A stretch of 64,000 nucleotides of DNA, from the NCBI RefSeq assembly GCF_030268965.1, contig NZ_BSSE01000005.1:124001-188000 (forward strand). The letters run 5' to 3'. Of the stretch, positions 1 to 8,989 are shown in pieces (position 1 is the first letter of the stretch; each line of letters opens with the position of its first letter). This DNA comes from Microtetraspora sp. NBRC 16547. GTDB taxonomy: Bacteria; Actinomycetota; Actinomycetes; Streptosporangiales; Streptosporangiaceae. A program made the position numbers and the translations under genes. Below the pieces are notes generated by a model. The model was not told where the DNA came from, did no database searches, and saw only the letters and a program-made list of their open reading frames with translations.

Positions 1-538
1 ATCCCAGGAGGTTGGCGGCGGCGCCGATCCGGCCGCCACGCCGTAGGTAGTCGAGCGTGTCGACGTAGAAGAAGCTACGCGTGGCCGCGGCGGACTCCTT
101 CGCCGTGGAGGCCACGTCGGCCAGGCCGGCTCCCCTCCTGGCCGCCTCCGCCGCGGTGAGGACCGGGAACCCGAGGCCCATGCCGACGGATCCGCTGTCG
201 ACGACTTCGACCGGGACGGGAGCGTCCTTGGCGGCCAGTCTGGCGGCCTCGGCCGTACCGGACAGGGAGCCGGAGAGATGGACGGAGACCACGCCGTCGG
301 CTCCCCTGGCGGCCGCGGCGGCGTAGGCGGCGGCGAACTGCTGGGGCGCCGGCTGGGAGGTGGTGACGGGCGCGTGGTCGCGTAACGCCTCCGCCACCCC
401 GGCGAGCGCCGGCTCCGCGGTGTCGTCGAACTCCCGCCCGCCGATGACCACGTGCAGCGGAACGACGATGATCCCCCGCATCGCGGTCTCCGCCTCGTCC
501 AGATAGGCGGTGGAGTCCGTGACGACGGCGACCGGCAT
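1..538 (-). CDS. DegV family fatty-acid-binding protein (partial, C-terminus outside window)
   Basis: The ATG at 538 opens a frame reading MPVAVVTDSTAYL, the N-terminal strand and TDST motif of the DegV fold. Further on come VVPLHVVIGG, a SGSLSGT motif and YVDTLDYLRRGGRI, a segment typical of this family. About 179 of an expected ~280 residues are visible before the left edge. DegV proteins bind a fatty acid in the cytoplasm and, where a FakA kinase exists, supply it for phospholipid synthesis; no such partner is seen here. The gene follows hutI on the same strand after 38 bases, so cotranscription is possible. No clear ribosome binding site precedes the ATG. Confidence 0.88.
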   Translation of the reverse strand, partial: MPVAVVTDSTAYLDEAETAMRGIIVVPLHVVIGGREFDDTAEPALAGVAEALRDHAPVTTSQPAPQQFAAAYAAAAARGADGVVSVHLSGSLSGTAEAARLAAKDAPVPVEVVDSGSVGMGLGFPVLTAAEAARRGAGLADVASTAKESAAATRSFFYVDTLDYLRRGGRIGAAANLLG

Positions 539-576
539 GGCAAGAGATTACCCGCTGATCACTTCCGGGTCCCGTG

Positions 577-1785
577 TCACTGGACGGGGGTGCCGCCGCG
601 CCAGACCCGGCGCGGCCTGAGGCCGAACGACCAGGCGAAGGCGCCCTCGTGGTCGGCGTCCCACTGGACGATGTCGGCGAGCCGTCCCGGCGTGAGGATC
701 CCGCGGTCCGGCGCGCCCAGGACCTGCGCGCCGCCGAGGGTCGCGGCGCGCAGCGCGTCGCCCACGCTCATCCCGAACGCGGCCACCGCCAGGCTGATCA
801 CGAGCGACATCGAGGTGATGCCGCAGTGGCCGGGGTTGTGGTCGCTGCCGAGCGCGATCGGGACGCCCTGGGCGAGCATCCGGCGGACTGCCGGGAGCTG
901 GCCGTGCTGGAGGGCGGTGCCGGGGCACACGACGGCGGGCACGCCGTACCGCGCCATCAGCGCGATGTCCTCGTCGGAGGTGTGGTGCAGGATGTCGGCC
1001 GAGGCGCAGCCCATCTCGGCCGCGAGCTGGACCGCCCCGCGCCTGCTGAACGCGCCGGCGTGGATGCGGGGCAGGAGGCCGACGTTGCGTCCGGAGGCGA
1101 GGACCCAGCGGGCCTCGTCGGTGCCGAAGTGTCCCTCGTCGCAGTAGACGTCGACGCTGTCGGCTCCGGCGGCGGCCGCGTCCGCGCACCACGCGGCGGC
1201 CGCCTCGACGTAGTCCCGCTGGCGGCCGAAGTATTCCGGCGGGACGACGTGGGCGGCCAGGAAAGTGACGTGCACCCGCGGCATCATGGGCTCTTTCTCG
1301 AGCTCGCGGAGCAGCCGCACGTCGGCCAGCTCGCCGTCGCGGGTGAGGTGGTAGCCGGTCTTGGCCTCGACGGTCGTGGTGCCGCCGAGCAGCCACTCGC
1401 GCAGCCGCTCGCGGACGCCGTTGCAGAGCGTCCACGGGTCGGTGCCGCGCGTCACGGTGATCGTGGAGAGGATGCCGCCGCCCGCCGCCGTGATGGCGGA
1501 GGACGTCGAGCCGCCGGATCGCATCGCCATCTCGGCGTACCGGTTCCCGGCGTAGACGGGGTGCGTGTGCGCGTCGATCAGCCCGGGGGTGACGAGCGCG
1601 CCGCCGAGGTTCTCGACGTGGTCGACGTCGACGATGTCGTCGACGACGCCGGGAACGCTCTGCGGCAGGTCCGCGGCGCGGCCCACCCAGGCGATGCGGT
1701 CGCCGTGCACCAGGATGGCCGCGTTGCTGCACACGTCGTGGCCGGTCCACAGCCGGCCGATGTTGGTCAGGAGGCGAACGGTCAT
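577..1785 (-). CDS. hutI: Imidazolonepropionase
   Basis: This 402-residue cytoplasmic metallo-amidohydrolase is expected to hydrolyse 4-imidazolone-5-propanoate to N-formimino-L-glutamate, the third step of histidine breakdown. The metal-binding DAHTHPVYAGNR motif near residue 70 is the HutI version of the amidohydrolase HxH signature, and the C-terminal LGSDHNPGHCGITSM motif carries the catalytic Asp and substrate contacts. The ATG at 1785 is preferred because AGGTGG lies 6 bases upstream and the protein then begins MTVRLLTNIGRLWTG, as family members do. An upstream in-frame start at 1893 would add a proline/arginine-rich stretch unlike the family. No hutH or hutU is in view. Confidence 0.93.
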   Translation of the reverse strand: MTVRLLTNIGRLWTGHDVCSNAAILVHGDRIAWVGRAADLPQSVPGVVDDIVDVDHVENLGGALVTPGLIDAHTHPVYAGNRYAEMAMRSGGSTSSAITAAGGGILSTITVTRGTDPWTLCNGVRERLREWLLGGTTTVEAKTGYHLTRDGELADVRLLRELEKEPMMPRVHVTFLAAHVVPPEYFGRQRDYVEAAAAWCADAAAAGADSVDVYCDEGHFGTDEARWVLASGRNVGLLPRIHAGAFSRRGAVQLAAEMGCASADILHHTSDEDIALMARYGVPAVVCPGTALQHGQLPAVRRMLAQGVPIALGSDHNPGHCGITSMSLVISLAVAAFGMSVGDALRAATLGGAQVLGAPDRGILTPGRLADIVQWDADHEGAFAWSFGLRPRRVWRGGTPVQ

Positions 1786-2372
1786 CCGACCACCTGCTTT
1801 GAGGCCGGGGACAACGAGAAGATGCCGCTCGCGGGCGATGCGCCCGCCGGGTCCACTCGGTGTCCGGAGGTCATCGGGGGTCTCCTGCCTCATCGCGCAC
1901 TTCGTGCGATGACCCTGTCGCCAGGATCGAGGACCCAGGCGATTTCAGTCCAGTTACGTTATTTCACAGGTCGGCTTGCTGTACAGGGTTATTGGGAAGA
2001 ACGCGGCTTCCCTCTGTGGCCTCGGGGCGGCCTGGCCGCATTTCCTGTCGCATCCGGCCCTGTCTCCGCTGCTCAGAGACGGCGATCACGCTGGTCTCCC
2101 ACGCGTAACAGCACTCGATGGTGTGACCATGTTACCCGCACAGAATGTCGCATAAGACTTGCCAAACCATAGCAAGGCCAACGGGAATAAGCCACCATTT
2201 CGGTTTTTAGCCGCCTAAGTCCTGCTTTCGCGCCAAATGTCCAAAAAGTCCCGAAATGTCGCGAATGTGACGGGAGTGTACGAAACGGGGACCGCTAAAG
2301 AACGTGAGACGACTCGCAGGAGAAAGCGGCGAAACCCTCTGTCGGAGAGCGTGAGGCGCCCCGGGAAGAACA
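1786..2372. other. Intergenic region upstream of hutI
   Basis: These 587 bases separate hutI (leftward) from the hflX terminator. I see no convincing gene: short open frames on both strands lack family-like sequence and ribosome binding sites. It must hold the hutI promoter, and composition falls towards A+T between about 1940 and 2270. A small dyad CTTGC-N8-GCAAG lies near 2157-2175. No tRNA or riboswitch-like structure was recognised. Confidence 0.5.
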
Positions 2373-2412
2373 CCGCTCCCCGCACTCATCCGGAGAATCG
2401 TGCGGGGAGCGG
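2373..2412 (-). terminator. Terminator hairpin of hflX
   Basis: A perfect 13-base-pair stem (2373-2385 pairing with 2400-2412, core CGCTCCCCGCAC) with a 14-base loop lies 29 bases past the hflX stop codon. There is no T-run, as is usual for high-GC actinomycete terminators. Confidence 0.75.
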
Positions 2413-2441
2413 CGTCGCGGCGAAGGATCGGGTCCCGGGGG

Positions 2442-3854
2442 TCAGACCGTCTCGACCGGCTTGGCCACCCGGTCGAGCTCGGCGTACAGGTCGCCGAGAA
2501 CCCGGGCGTGCAGGATAGTGCCGTCGCCCGTGTGCTCCACGGAGAGCACCTCGCCCTCCTGGTGCGCCCGCGCGATCAGGTCCCCCCGGTCGTACGGCAC
2601 CAGCATGTGGACCTCGCGGTCCAGCCGCGGCAGCTCGCGCTCGATCAGCGCCATGAGCTCGCGGATGCCGAAGCCCGTTCGGGCGGAGACGACGACGCTG
2701 TGCCGTTCCTTCATGGTCAGCCGGGCGAGCACGACGGGATCCGCCGTGTCGGCCTTGTTGACGACCACGACCTCGGGCACGTCCAGGGCACCGTCGATCT
2801 CGGCCAGGACCTCACGCACCGCGGCGAGCTGGGACTCGGGGTCGGGGTGCGAGCCGTCCACCACGTGCAGGATCAGATCGGCGTCGGCGACCTCCTCCAG
2901 CGTCGAGCGGAACGCCTCGACGAGCTGGTGCGGCAGATGCCGGACGAACCCGACCGTGTCCGCCAGCGTGAACAGGCGGCCCTCGGGCGTGTGCGCCTTG
3001 CGCACCGTCGGGTCGAGGGTCGCGAACAGCGCGTCCTCGACCAGGACGCCCGCGCCGGTGAGCCGGTTGAGCAGCGACGACTTGCCGGCGTTGGTGTAAC
3101 CGGCGATCGCCACGGCGGGAACCTGGCGGCTGGTGCGGCGGGAGCGCTTGGTCTCCCGTGCGGTGGACATCTCCTTGATCTGCCGGCGCAGCTTGGCCAT
3201 CCGCTCGCGGATGCGCCGTCGGTCCAGCTCGATCTTGGTCTCACCGGGGCCGCGGCCGCCGATGCCGACGCCGCCGGCGGCGCGACCGCCGACCTGCCGG
3301 GACAGGTTGCCGCCCCAGCCGCGCAGGCGGGGCATGAGGTACTGGAGCTGCGCCAGCTCGACCTGGGCCTTGCCCTCGCGGCTCTTGGCGTGCTGGGCGA
3401 AGATGTCGAGGATAAGGGCGGTCCGGTCGATGACCTTGACCTTGACGACCTCCTCAAGCTGCCGCAGCTGGCCGGGGGTGAGCTCGCCGTCGCAGATCAC
3501 GGTGTCGGCGCCGGACGCGGCCACGATGTCGCGCAGCTCGACCGCCTTGCCCGACCCGATGTAGGTCGCGGGGTCCGGCCGGTCACGCCGCTGGATCAGG
3601 CCCTCGAGGACCTCGGAGCCGGCGGTCTCGGCGAGGAGCTTCAGCTCCTGGAGCGAGTTCTCCGCATCGACGACGGTGCCGCCGGTCCACACGCCTACCA
3701 GGACGACCCGCTCGAGCCGCAGCTGGCGGTATTCGACTTCGGTGATGTCTTCGAGCTCTGTCGACAGACCCGCCACGCGCCGGAGCGCCTGGCGCTCTTC
3801 TAGTTCGTAATCGCCGATGGCGAGGTCTTCGGGCTCGTTCCGCATAAATGTCAT
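2442..3854 (-). CDS. hflX: Ribosome-associated GTPase HflX
   Basis: HflX binds the large ribosomal subunit and splits stalled or stressed ribosomes. The 470-residue product has the N-terminal HflX domain (TELEDITEVEYRQLRLERVV near residue 35, then GGTVVDAENSLQEL), the basic linker GGRGPGETKIELDRR, and a G domain with GYTNAGKS (P-loop), DTVGF (G3) and NKAD (G4). The ATG at 3854 is my choice; another ATG at 3845 is equally close to a weak GAG-rich ribosome site, and a start at 3908 would add a basic stretch not seen in relatives. hflX downstream of miaA and dapF is the conserved actinobacterial order, here interrupted by unrelated genes. Confidence 0.95.
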   Translation of the reverse strand: MTFMRNEPEDLAIGDYELEERQALRRVAGLSTELEDITEVEYRQLRLERVVLVGVWTGGTVVDAENSLQELKLLAETAGSEVLEGLIQRRDRPDPATYIGSGKAVELRDIVAASGADTVICDGELTPGQLRQLEEVVKVKVIDRTALILDIFAQHAKSREGKAQVELAQLQYLMPRLRGWGGNLSRQVGGRAAGGVGIGGRGPGETKIELDRRRIRERMAKLRRQIKEMSTARETKRSRRTSRQVPAVAIAGYTNAGKSSLLNRLTGAGVLVEDALFATLDPTVRKAHTPEGRLFTLADTVGFVRHLPHQLVEAFRSTLEEVADADLILHVVDGSHPDPESQLAAVREVLAEIDGALDVPEVVVVNKADTADPVVLARLTMKERHSVVVSARTGFGIRELMALIERELPRLDREVHMLVPYDRGDLIARAHQEGEVLSVEHTGDGTILHARVLGDLYAELDRVAKPVETV

Positions 3855-3932
3855 CTCTACTAGACCAACACGTCGACACCCCTGGTGTCTTCCCCACGAT
3901 GGTGACACGCGGCCCCGCGATCACGCATCCCC

Positions 3933-6900
3933 TTATCCGCCCAGGTCAGTGAGGAGCCTCCGGCTCTCGTCCGACCAGTGCCGCAAACCCAGCCGCTCGT
4001 GCGCCTCCAGCGCGCTGCGGGCGTGGCGCAGGGCCGGCTCGCGGTCGCCCATCGCCGCCGCCAGCTTGGCCAGGGCCTGGTGGATCGACCCCCACCCCGC
4101 GGTCCCGCTGCCGTTCACGGCCAGCCGGTCCGCGTACGGCAGCAGCAGGCCGTACAGCCGCGCCGGATCCGGGACACCCAGCTCGGCCGTCACGTACGAC
4201 CAGACGACGGCGGCGAACTCGCCCGACCAGTCTTCGGGCACGGGGGTGCCCCACCGTGCGATCAGGTTCCGGGCCAGGTCGCGATCTCCCACGTCGAGGG
4301 CCGCGAGCACGGCCATGGGGCGCAGTGGCTCCATGGTCGGCTCCGCCGCCCCCGCGACCATGTCGTCGATGATCTCGGCGACACGGCCCTGCCCCCTGCG
4401 GCAGGTGTAGAGCACGGACAGCCGCACGTAGTTCAGCCCCCATATCGTGCCGGCGCCGAAGATCTCGCGCAGCTCGTCTGTCAGGCGTTCGGCCTCCTCC
4501 CACCGGGCCTCCATGGTCAGCCGCGCCGCCTCGGCGACCCGTACCATCGCGGTCAGCTCGGAGCTCCTGACCTCGCGCAGCAGGCGTTCGGCCCGCGCCA
4601 GGTCGCGGTCCCATTCGGCCAGCTCGCCCATCCTGAACATGCAGTGCAGTCGTTGGATCCGGGCGACGAGCTCGGCGCTCGCGGGGAGCCGGGGCACCGC
4701 GAGCATCTCCTCGACGGCGCGGACTCGTTCGTGCTCGCGCTCGGGCACCCAGGCGGCGATCAGGTAGTTGTTGAGGACCTGGAGGAGCAGCGCGGGGTTC
4801 CCGACCCGCCGGGCGATCTCCACGGCCTCCGCCGCCATCGCCTCGCCCTCGGCCCGCCGGGGCCCGTAGTTCAGCTCGATGCCGAGCGTGCCGAGCAGCG
4901 CGGCCCGGTGGGCGTCGTCCAGCGGACCCGCCAGCAGGTCCTCGAGCCGGGCGACCGCCCGTTCGTCGACCACGCCGTACGGTCGCCAGTTCCAGACGCT
5001 GAGCGTGCCGAACACGGTCGCGGCCTCCACCAGCGCGCCCCGGTCCCCCTGGCTCGCCGCCACCTCGATGGCCTCGTCTATGGCGACGCGGGCGCGTACG
5101 GTGTCGCCGATGGTCCGCCGGGCGCGGCCCACCTCGACGAGCAGTCGGCATCTCCTGGCCGGGTCACGTTGCCCGAGCGCGAGCAGCGCCTTCTCCCAGA
5201 GCTCGACCGCCTCGTCGTAGGCCCGCTGGGCGGTGGCCTGCCGGGCGGCCGCGGCGGCGTACTCGACGGCCTTGCCCGCCCCGCCGATCCGCGCGGCCAT
5301 GGCGAAGTGGTGGGCGAGGAGCGGCAAGCGCGCCGCGCCGCCCCCGACCGGCAGGGACTCCAGCGCCTCACCGGCCCGCAGGTGGAGGCGGGCCTTCTCC
5401 AGGCGGCCCAGTGCCGCGTAGAGGGCGTCCCTGACCAGCGCGTGGGAGAAGCGGTAGTCGACGCCGTCCGGGGTCTCGACCAGCAGCCCGGTGGCCACGG
5501 CCGGCTCGAGCCGGGCCATCACCTCCTCGGCGGGGACTCCGGTGAACGCCTCCAGCACGTCGAGGGCGACGTCGCGGCCGAGGACGGCGGCGGAGGCGAG
5601 CAGCTCCCGGGTCGGGTCCGGCAGCCGGGCGACCCTCCGGGCAATCACCTCGCGGACGCCCTCCGGCACCCCGAGCGACGCCGTGTCGAGCCGGTGCTCG
5701 CTGCCCAGTAGCCGAAGTAACTCCCCCAGATAGAACGGGTTGCCGCCGGTACGCCGGTAGAGGACGCGCGCGAACGCGGGATCGGCCAGGTCCCGGCTCT
5801 CCAGGAACGCCTGGACGTCCTCCTGGGTGAACGGGGGAAGCATCATGCGCTCGGTTCCGGGCTCGCGGGCCAGCGCGGCGAGGGTCTCGCTGAGCTGCTC
5901 CGGATCCGTGCCCGGCTCGGGCCGCAGGGTGGCCAGGACCAGCACGGATCCGCGGCGCAGCCCGCCCGCCATGTAACCGAGGAGCCGCAGCGACGAGGCG
6001 TCCGCCGCGTGCAGGTCGTCAAGGACGACGAGGGTGGGACCGCCCGTGGCGGTGAGCGCCGAGAGCACCTGCTCGTACAGCTCGAAGAGGGCCGCGCCCG
6101 GGTCGGCGGACGCGTCCGCTCCCTCTCCGGCGAGGATCCCGGCGGCTCGCTCGCCCCGCTCGCCCAGGGCGCGCAGCGCCTGCAGCCACGGCCAGAACGG
6201 CAGCGCCCCGTGGTCCTCGACGCAGCGCCCCCAGACGACGGAGATCCCCCGTGCCTCGGCCTCCTCGGCGGCGGACTGGGCGAGGCGAGTCTTGCCGATG
6301 CCCGCCTCGCCGGTCACCAGTACGACCCCGCCCCGGCCGCGCCGTACGTCACCGAGCCGGTCGGCGATGCGGCCGAGATGGCTCGCGCGCGCGATGAGCG
6401 GCTCGGAGTGGAGCCGGGGCGCCTTCGGCTCAGCGGTCGAGAGCGTGGCGTGCTGGAGAGGCGGGTCGAGCGACACGGACAGGTCGACTGCTGAAAACTG
6501 GTCGAGCAACGAGGACTGGCCGAGTGATGGGGACTGGTCGAGTGACGGGGACTGGTCGAACACCGCCTGTTCGACGCGCCGCAGCTCGGGGCCGGGCTCG
6601 ATCCCCAGCTCGTCGGCGAGCAGGGCGCGGACCCGGCGGAGCGCCCCCAGGGCGTCGGCCTGCCGTCCCGCCCGGTAGAGGGCGAGCACGAGAAGCCCCC
6701 AGGACCGCTCGCGGTACGGGTGGGCCTCCACCAGGCGTTCGAGGTCGGCGACGCACGATCCGCTGTCGCCCAGGGCGAGCCTGACCTCGAACGTGTCCTC
6801 CGTGGCCAGGACCCGCGTCTCGGTGAGGCGGGCTATCACCGGCTGGGAGAACTCCTGTTCCGCGAACTCCGCCAGCGGCTCACCCCGCCACAGGCCGAGC

Positions 6901-7310
6901 GCCCGGTCCAGCGTCTCCAGTGCCGCGCCGTACCGGCGCTCGGCGGTGGCCCGGCGGCCCTCCTCCGCCCACGAGGTGAAGCACGAGAGGTCGACCTGCC
7001 GGGGCGCGACGGCGAGCAGGTAGCCCGGCTCGCGGGTCAGCAGGACCGTGGGCGGCGTGCGCGGCGGGCGATCGGGTTCGAGGACCCGCCGCAGATGCGA
7101 GATGTACGCCTGGAGCGTTCCCGTGGCACTCGATGGCGCCTCGTCGGCCCATATCTCGTCGATCAGACGGTCGAGTGAGACGATCCGCCCGGGTTCGAGC
7201 GCGAGCAGGGCAAGGACCGCGCGCTGTTTCCGCGACCCCAGGTCCAACCGCCCGCCGTCTCCGGAAACCACCTCGAAGTGCCCGAAAAGCCGAAAGAACA
7301 ACGAGTTCAT
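3933..7310 (-). CDS. AfsR/SARP family transcriptional activator with AAA ATPase and TPR-like region
   Basis: This 1,125-residue regulator has the AfsR architecture: an OmpR-like winged helix (about 1-90, with LDLGSRKQRAVLALLAL and a LQAYISHLRRVLEP recognition region), a bacterial transcriptional activator domain (about 95-245), an STAND-type ATPase (P-loop GEAGIGKT near 333, Walker B VVLDDLHAAD) and a long alpha-helical C-terminal half. A degenerate six-residue repeat around DQSPSL forms the linker at about residue 260. The ATG at 7310, with GGGA six bases upstream, is preferred to a TTG at 7337. SARP proteins bind direct repeats upstream of secondary-metabolite promoters; the divergent FAD oxidoreductase at 7494 is the obvious candidate target. 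Confidence 0.9.
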   Translation of the reverse strand: MNSLFFRLFGHFEVVSGDGGRLDLGSRKQRAVLALLALEPGRIVSLDRLIDEIWADEAPSSATGTLQAYISHLRRVLEPDRPPRTPPTVLLTREPGYLLAVAPRQVDLSCFTSWAEEGRRATAERRYGAALETLDRALGLWRGEPLAEFAEQEFSQPVIARLTETRVLATEDTFEVRLALGDSGSCVADLERLVEAHPYRERSWGLLVLALYRAGRQADALGALRRVRALLADELGIEPGPELRRVEQAVFDQSPSLDQSPSLGQSSLLDQFSAVDLSVSLDPPLQHATLSTAEPKAPRLHSEPLIARASHLGRIADRLGDVRRGRGGVVLVTGEAGIGKTRLAQSAAEEAEARGISVVWGRCVEDHGALPFWPWLQALRALGERGERAAGILAGEGADASADPGAALFELYEQVLSALTATGGPTLVVLDDLHAADASSLRLLGYMAGGLRRGSVLVLATLRPEPGTDPEQLSETLAALAREPGTERMMLPPFTQEDVQAFLESRDLADPAFARVLYRRTGGNPFYLGELLRLLGSEHRLDTASLGVPEGVREVIARRVARLPDPTRELLASAAVLGRDVALDVLEAFTGVPAEEVMARLEPAVATGLLVETPDGVDYRFSHALVRDALYAALGRLEKARLHLRAGEALESLPVGGGAARLPLLAHHFAMAARIGGAGKAVEYAAAAARQATAQRAYDEAVELWEKALLALGQRDPARRCRLLVEVGRARRTIGDTVRARVAIDEAIEVAASQGDRGALVEAATVFGTLSVWNWRPYGVVDERAVARLEDLLAGPLDDAHRAALLGTLGIELNYGPRRAEGEAMAAEAVEIARRVGNPALLLQVLNNYLIAAWVPEREHERVRAVEEMLAVPRLPASAELVARIQRLHCMFRMGELAEWDRDLARAERLLREVRSSELTAMVRVAEAARLTMEARWEEAERLTDELREIFGAGTIWGLNYVRLSVLYTCRRGQGRVAEIIDDMVAGAAEPTMEPLRPMAVLAALDVGDRDLARNLIARWGTPVPEDWSGEFAAVVWSYVTAELGVPDPARLYGLLLPYADRLAVNGSGTAGWGSIHQALAKLAAAMGDREPALRHARSALEAHERLGLRHWSDESRRLLTDLGG

Positions 7311-7385
7311 GGCGTTCCCATCTAATCGGCCACGCAAGCTTAAAGCTTCCTGGGAACGGGCCGGAATCCCCCGCTTGGATCTGGC

Positions 7386-7411
7386 TTGCGGAGTTGCCAG
7401 CCAATCCGCAA
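7386..7411. promoter_or_regulatory. Inverted repeat in the SARP / FAD-oxidoreductase divergent region
   Basis: TTGCGGA-N12-TCCGCAA forms a perfect 7-base dyad 83 bases before the oxidoreductase start, inside the 183-base divergent region. Nearby are an AAGCTT duplication (about 7337-7349) and a wider GTTCCCA...TGGGAAC dyad. Which regulator binds is unknown; the divergent SARP is one option, although SARPs usually prefer direct repeats. Confidence 0.4.
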
Positions 7412-7493
7412 CCAGACTTCATGAATGCCGCAAAGGCCCAGGTCCACTCTCGATCACGGCACCGCCACTTCACGAGAGAGGGACACGAACGAC

Positions 7494-8888
7494 ATGGACG
7501 ACAGCATGAGCGGCACGACGGGTCTGGACGACCTGACGTCCCTGGGGCACGACCTCCGCCGCTCGGTACGCGGACGGGTACTGGTCCGGGGCGACGAGGG
7601 CTTCGACGTCGCACGCGCTCCCTGGGACCCCGCGGTGGAGCAGAACGTGCTCGCGGTGGTGGACGCGGAGGACGCCGCGGACGCGGCCGCCGTCGCGGCC
7701 GTCGCGAGGCTCGCCGGCGTCGGCGTGGCCACGCAGCCGTACGGCCACGCACCCTCAAGGTTTGAGGGCGCGATCCTGCTCAGGACCGGCAGGATGCGCG
7801 GCGTGCGGGTGGACGCCGAGCTGCGGTCCGCCCGCGTCGAGGCGGGCGCCACCTGGGGAGACGTCCTGTCGGCGGCGGGCGAGCACGGACTCACCGGCCT
7901 GGCGGGCAGCACCGCGGTTGTGAGCGCGACCGGCTTCACCCTGGGCGGCGGGCTGAGCTGGTTCAGCCGCGCGTATGGCTTCGCCGCCGACAGCGTCCGC
8001 GCCTTCGAGGTGGTGGACTCCCACGGCGACCGCGGCCGGGTGACGGCGGCCTCCGATCCGGACCTGTTCTGGGCGCTGCGCGGCGGGGGCGGCGACTTCG
8101 CGCTGGTGACCGCCATGGAGATCGATCTGCACCCGGCGCCGTCCCTGTACGGCGGGCGCCTCCTGTGGCCGGCGGCGCGCGCCCAGGAGGTGCTTACGGC
8201 ATTCCGCTCCGTCACCGCGAAGGCTCCCGACGAGCTGAGCGTGTGGTTCCAGCTGCTGCAGTTCCCGCCGCTCCCGGACGTACCCGAGCCGTTGCGCGGC
8301 CTGTCGGCGGTGACCGCCGACGTGACCTTTCTCGGCCAGCCGGAGGAGGGACGGGCGCTGCTGCGCGAGTTCGACGCCATCCCTGGCGCGATCCTCGACA
8401 CGAGGGACCGGATCGAGGTGGCGCATCTCGGCGGCGTCTGCGCCGAACCGACGGAGCCCACGCCCTCCCTGTTCCGGGGCGAACTGCTGACCGCGCTCGA
8501 CGACGCCGCGGCCGCGGCGCTGCTGGCGTCGTCGGGTCCGGGCACGGTCGCTCCGCTGGCTTGCGTGCAGGTACGCCACCTCGGGGGAGCGCTGGCGCGG
8601 CCGACGGAGAACGGCGGAGCCTGCGGCCACATCGAGGAGCCGTACCTGCTCGGGATGTTGGGCGTGCTCGCCACTCCGGAGGCGGCGGGGCCCATCAGGG
8701 ACCGCCAGGCGTCGATCGCGCGGGCGTTGACCCCGTACACGAGCGGGCGCAAGCCGTTCACGTTCCTGGCACACGGGGAGAGCGCGGCGGCCGCGTTCCC
8801 CGGCGACGTGCTGGCGCGGCTGCGGGACGTCAAGCGCGACCGCGACCCGCGGGGCGTGTTCCGCAGCAACCACCCGGTCCTGGGTTGA
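7494..8888 (+). CDS. FAD-binding oxidoreductase (PCMH / berberine-bridge-enzyme-like)
   Basis: The 464-residue product has a PCMH-type FAD domain with the glycine-rich signature TGFTLGGGLSWFSRAYG followed by SVRAFEVVDSHG and LFWALRGGGGDFALVT, and ends with the short BBE tail RDPRGVFRSNHPV. PYGHAP near residue 85 probably holds the histidine for covalent flavin attachment. The second attachment cysteine of bicovalent enzymes is not seen in the GSTAVVSATG segment. Such enzymes oxidise alcohols, sugars or pathway intermediates; the substrate cannot be told. GAGAGGGA upstream of the ATG at 7494 serves as ribosome site. It is divergent from the SARP regulator, suggesting a small specialised-metabolism unit. 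Confidence 0.85.
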   Translation: MDDSMSGTTGLDDLTSLGHDLRRSVRGRVLVRGDEGFDVARAPWDPAVEQNVLAVVDAEDAADAAAVAAVARLAGVGVATQPYGHAPSRFEGAILLRTGRMRGVRVDAELRSARVEAGATWGDVLSAAGEHGLTGLAGSTAVVSATGFTLGGGLSWFSRAYGFAADSVRAFEVVDSHGDRGRVTAASDPDLFWALRGGGGDFALVTAMEIDLHPAPSLYGGRLLWPAARAQEVLTAFRSVTAKAPDELSVWFQLLQFPPLPDVPEPLRGLSAVTADVTFLGQPEEGRALLREFDAIPGAILDTRDRIEVAHLGGVCAEPTEPTPSLFRGELLTALDDAAAAALLASSGPGTVAPLACVQVRHLGGALARPTENGGACGHIEEPYLLGMLGVLATPEAAGPIRDRQASIARALTPYTSGRKPFTFLAHGESAAAAFPGDVLARLRDVKRDRDPRGVFRSNHPVLG

Positions 8889-8903
8889 CGCCCCTCCCGC
8901 CCG

Positions 8904-8929
8904 GGTCCGGCCGCGTCCGTGGCCGGACC
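8904..8929. terminator. Bidirectional terminator between convergent genes
   Basis: GGTCCGGCC and GGCCGGACC form a perfect 9-base-pair stem with an 8-base loop, 16 bases past the oxidoreductase stop and between two convergent genes. An outer pair, CCCTCCCGCC near 8892 and GGCGGGAGGG near 8980, could close a larger structure. Confidence 0.65.
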
Positions 8930-8989
8930 TGCCGGAACCCCCGTTCGCGGCCTTGTCCTGTCCGCGTCCTGTCCGCGACGGCGGGAGGG

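Noticed and set aside
574-2172. Long frame antisense to hutI
   Set aside because: GC-rich genes produce long shadow frames. The hutI frame carries all family motifs.
3855-3908. Extended hflX start adding 18 residues
   Set aside because: The extension is basic and unlike HflX N-termini, and has no better ribosome site.
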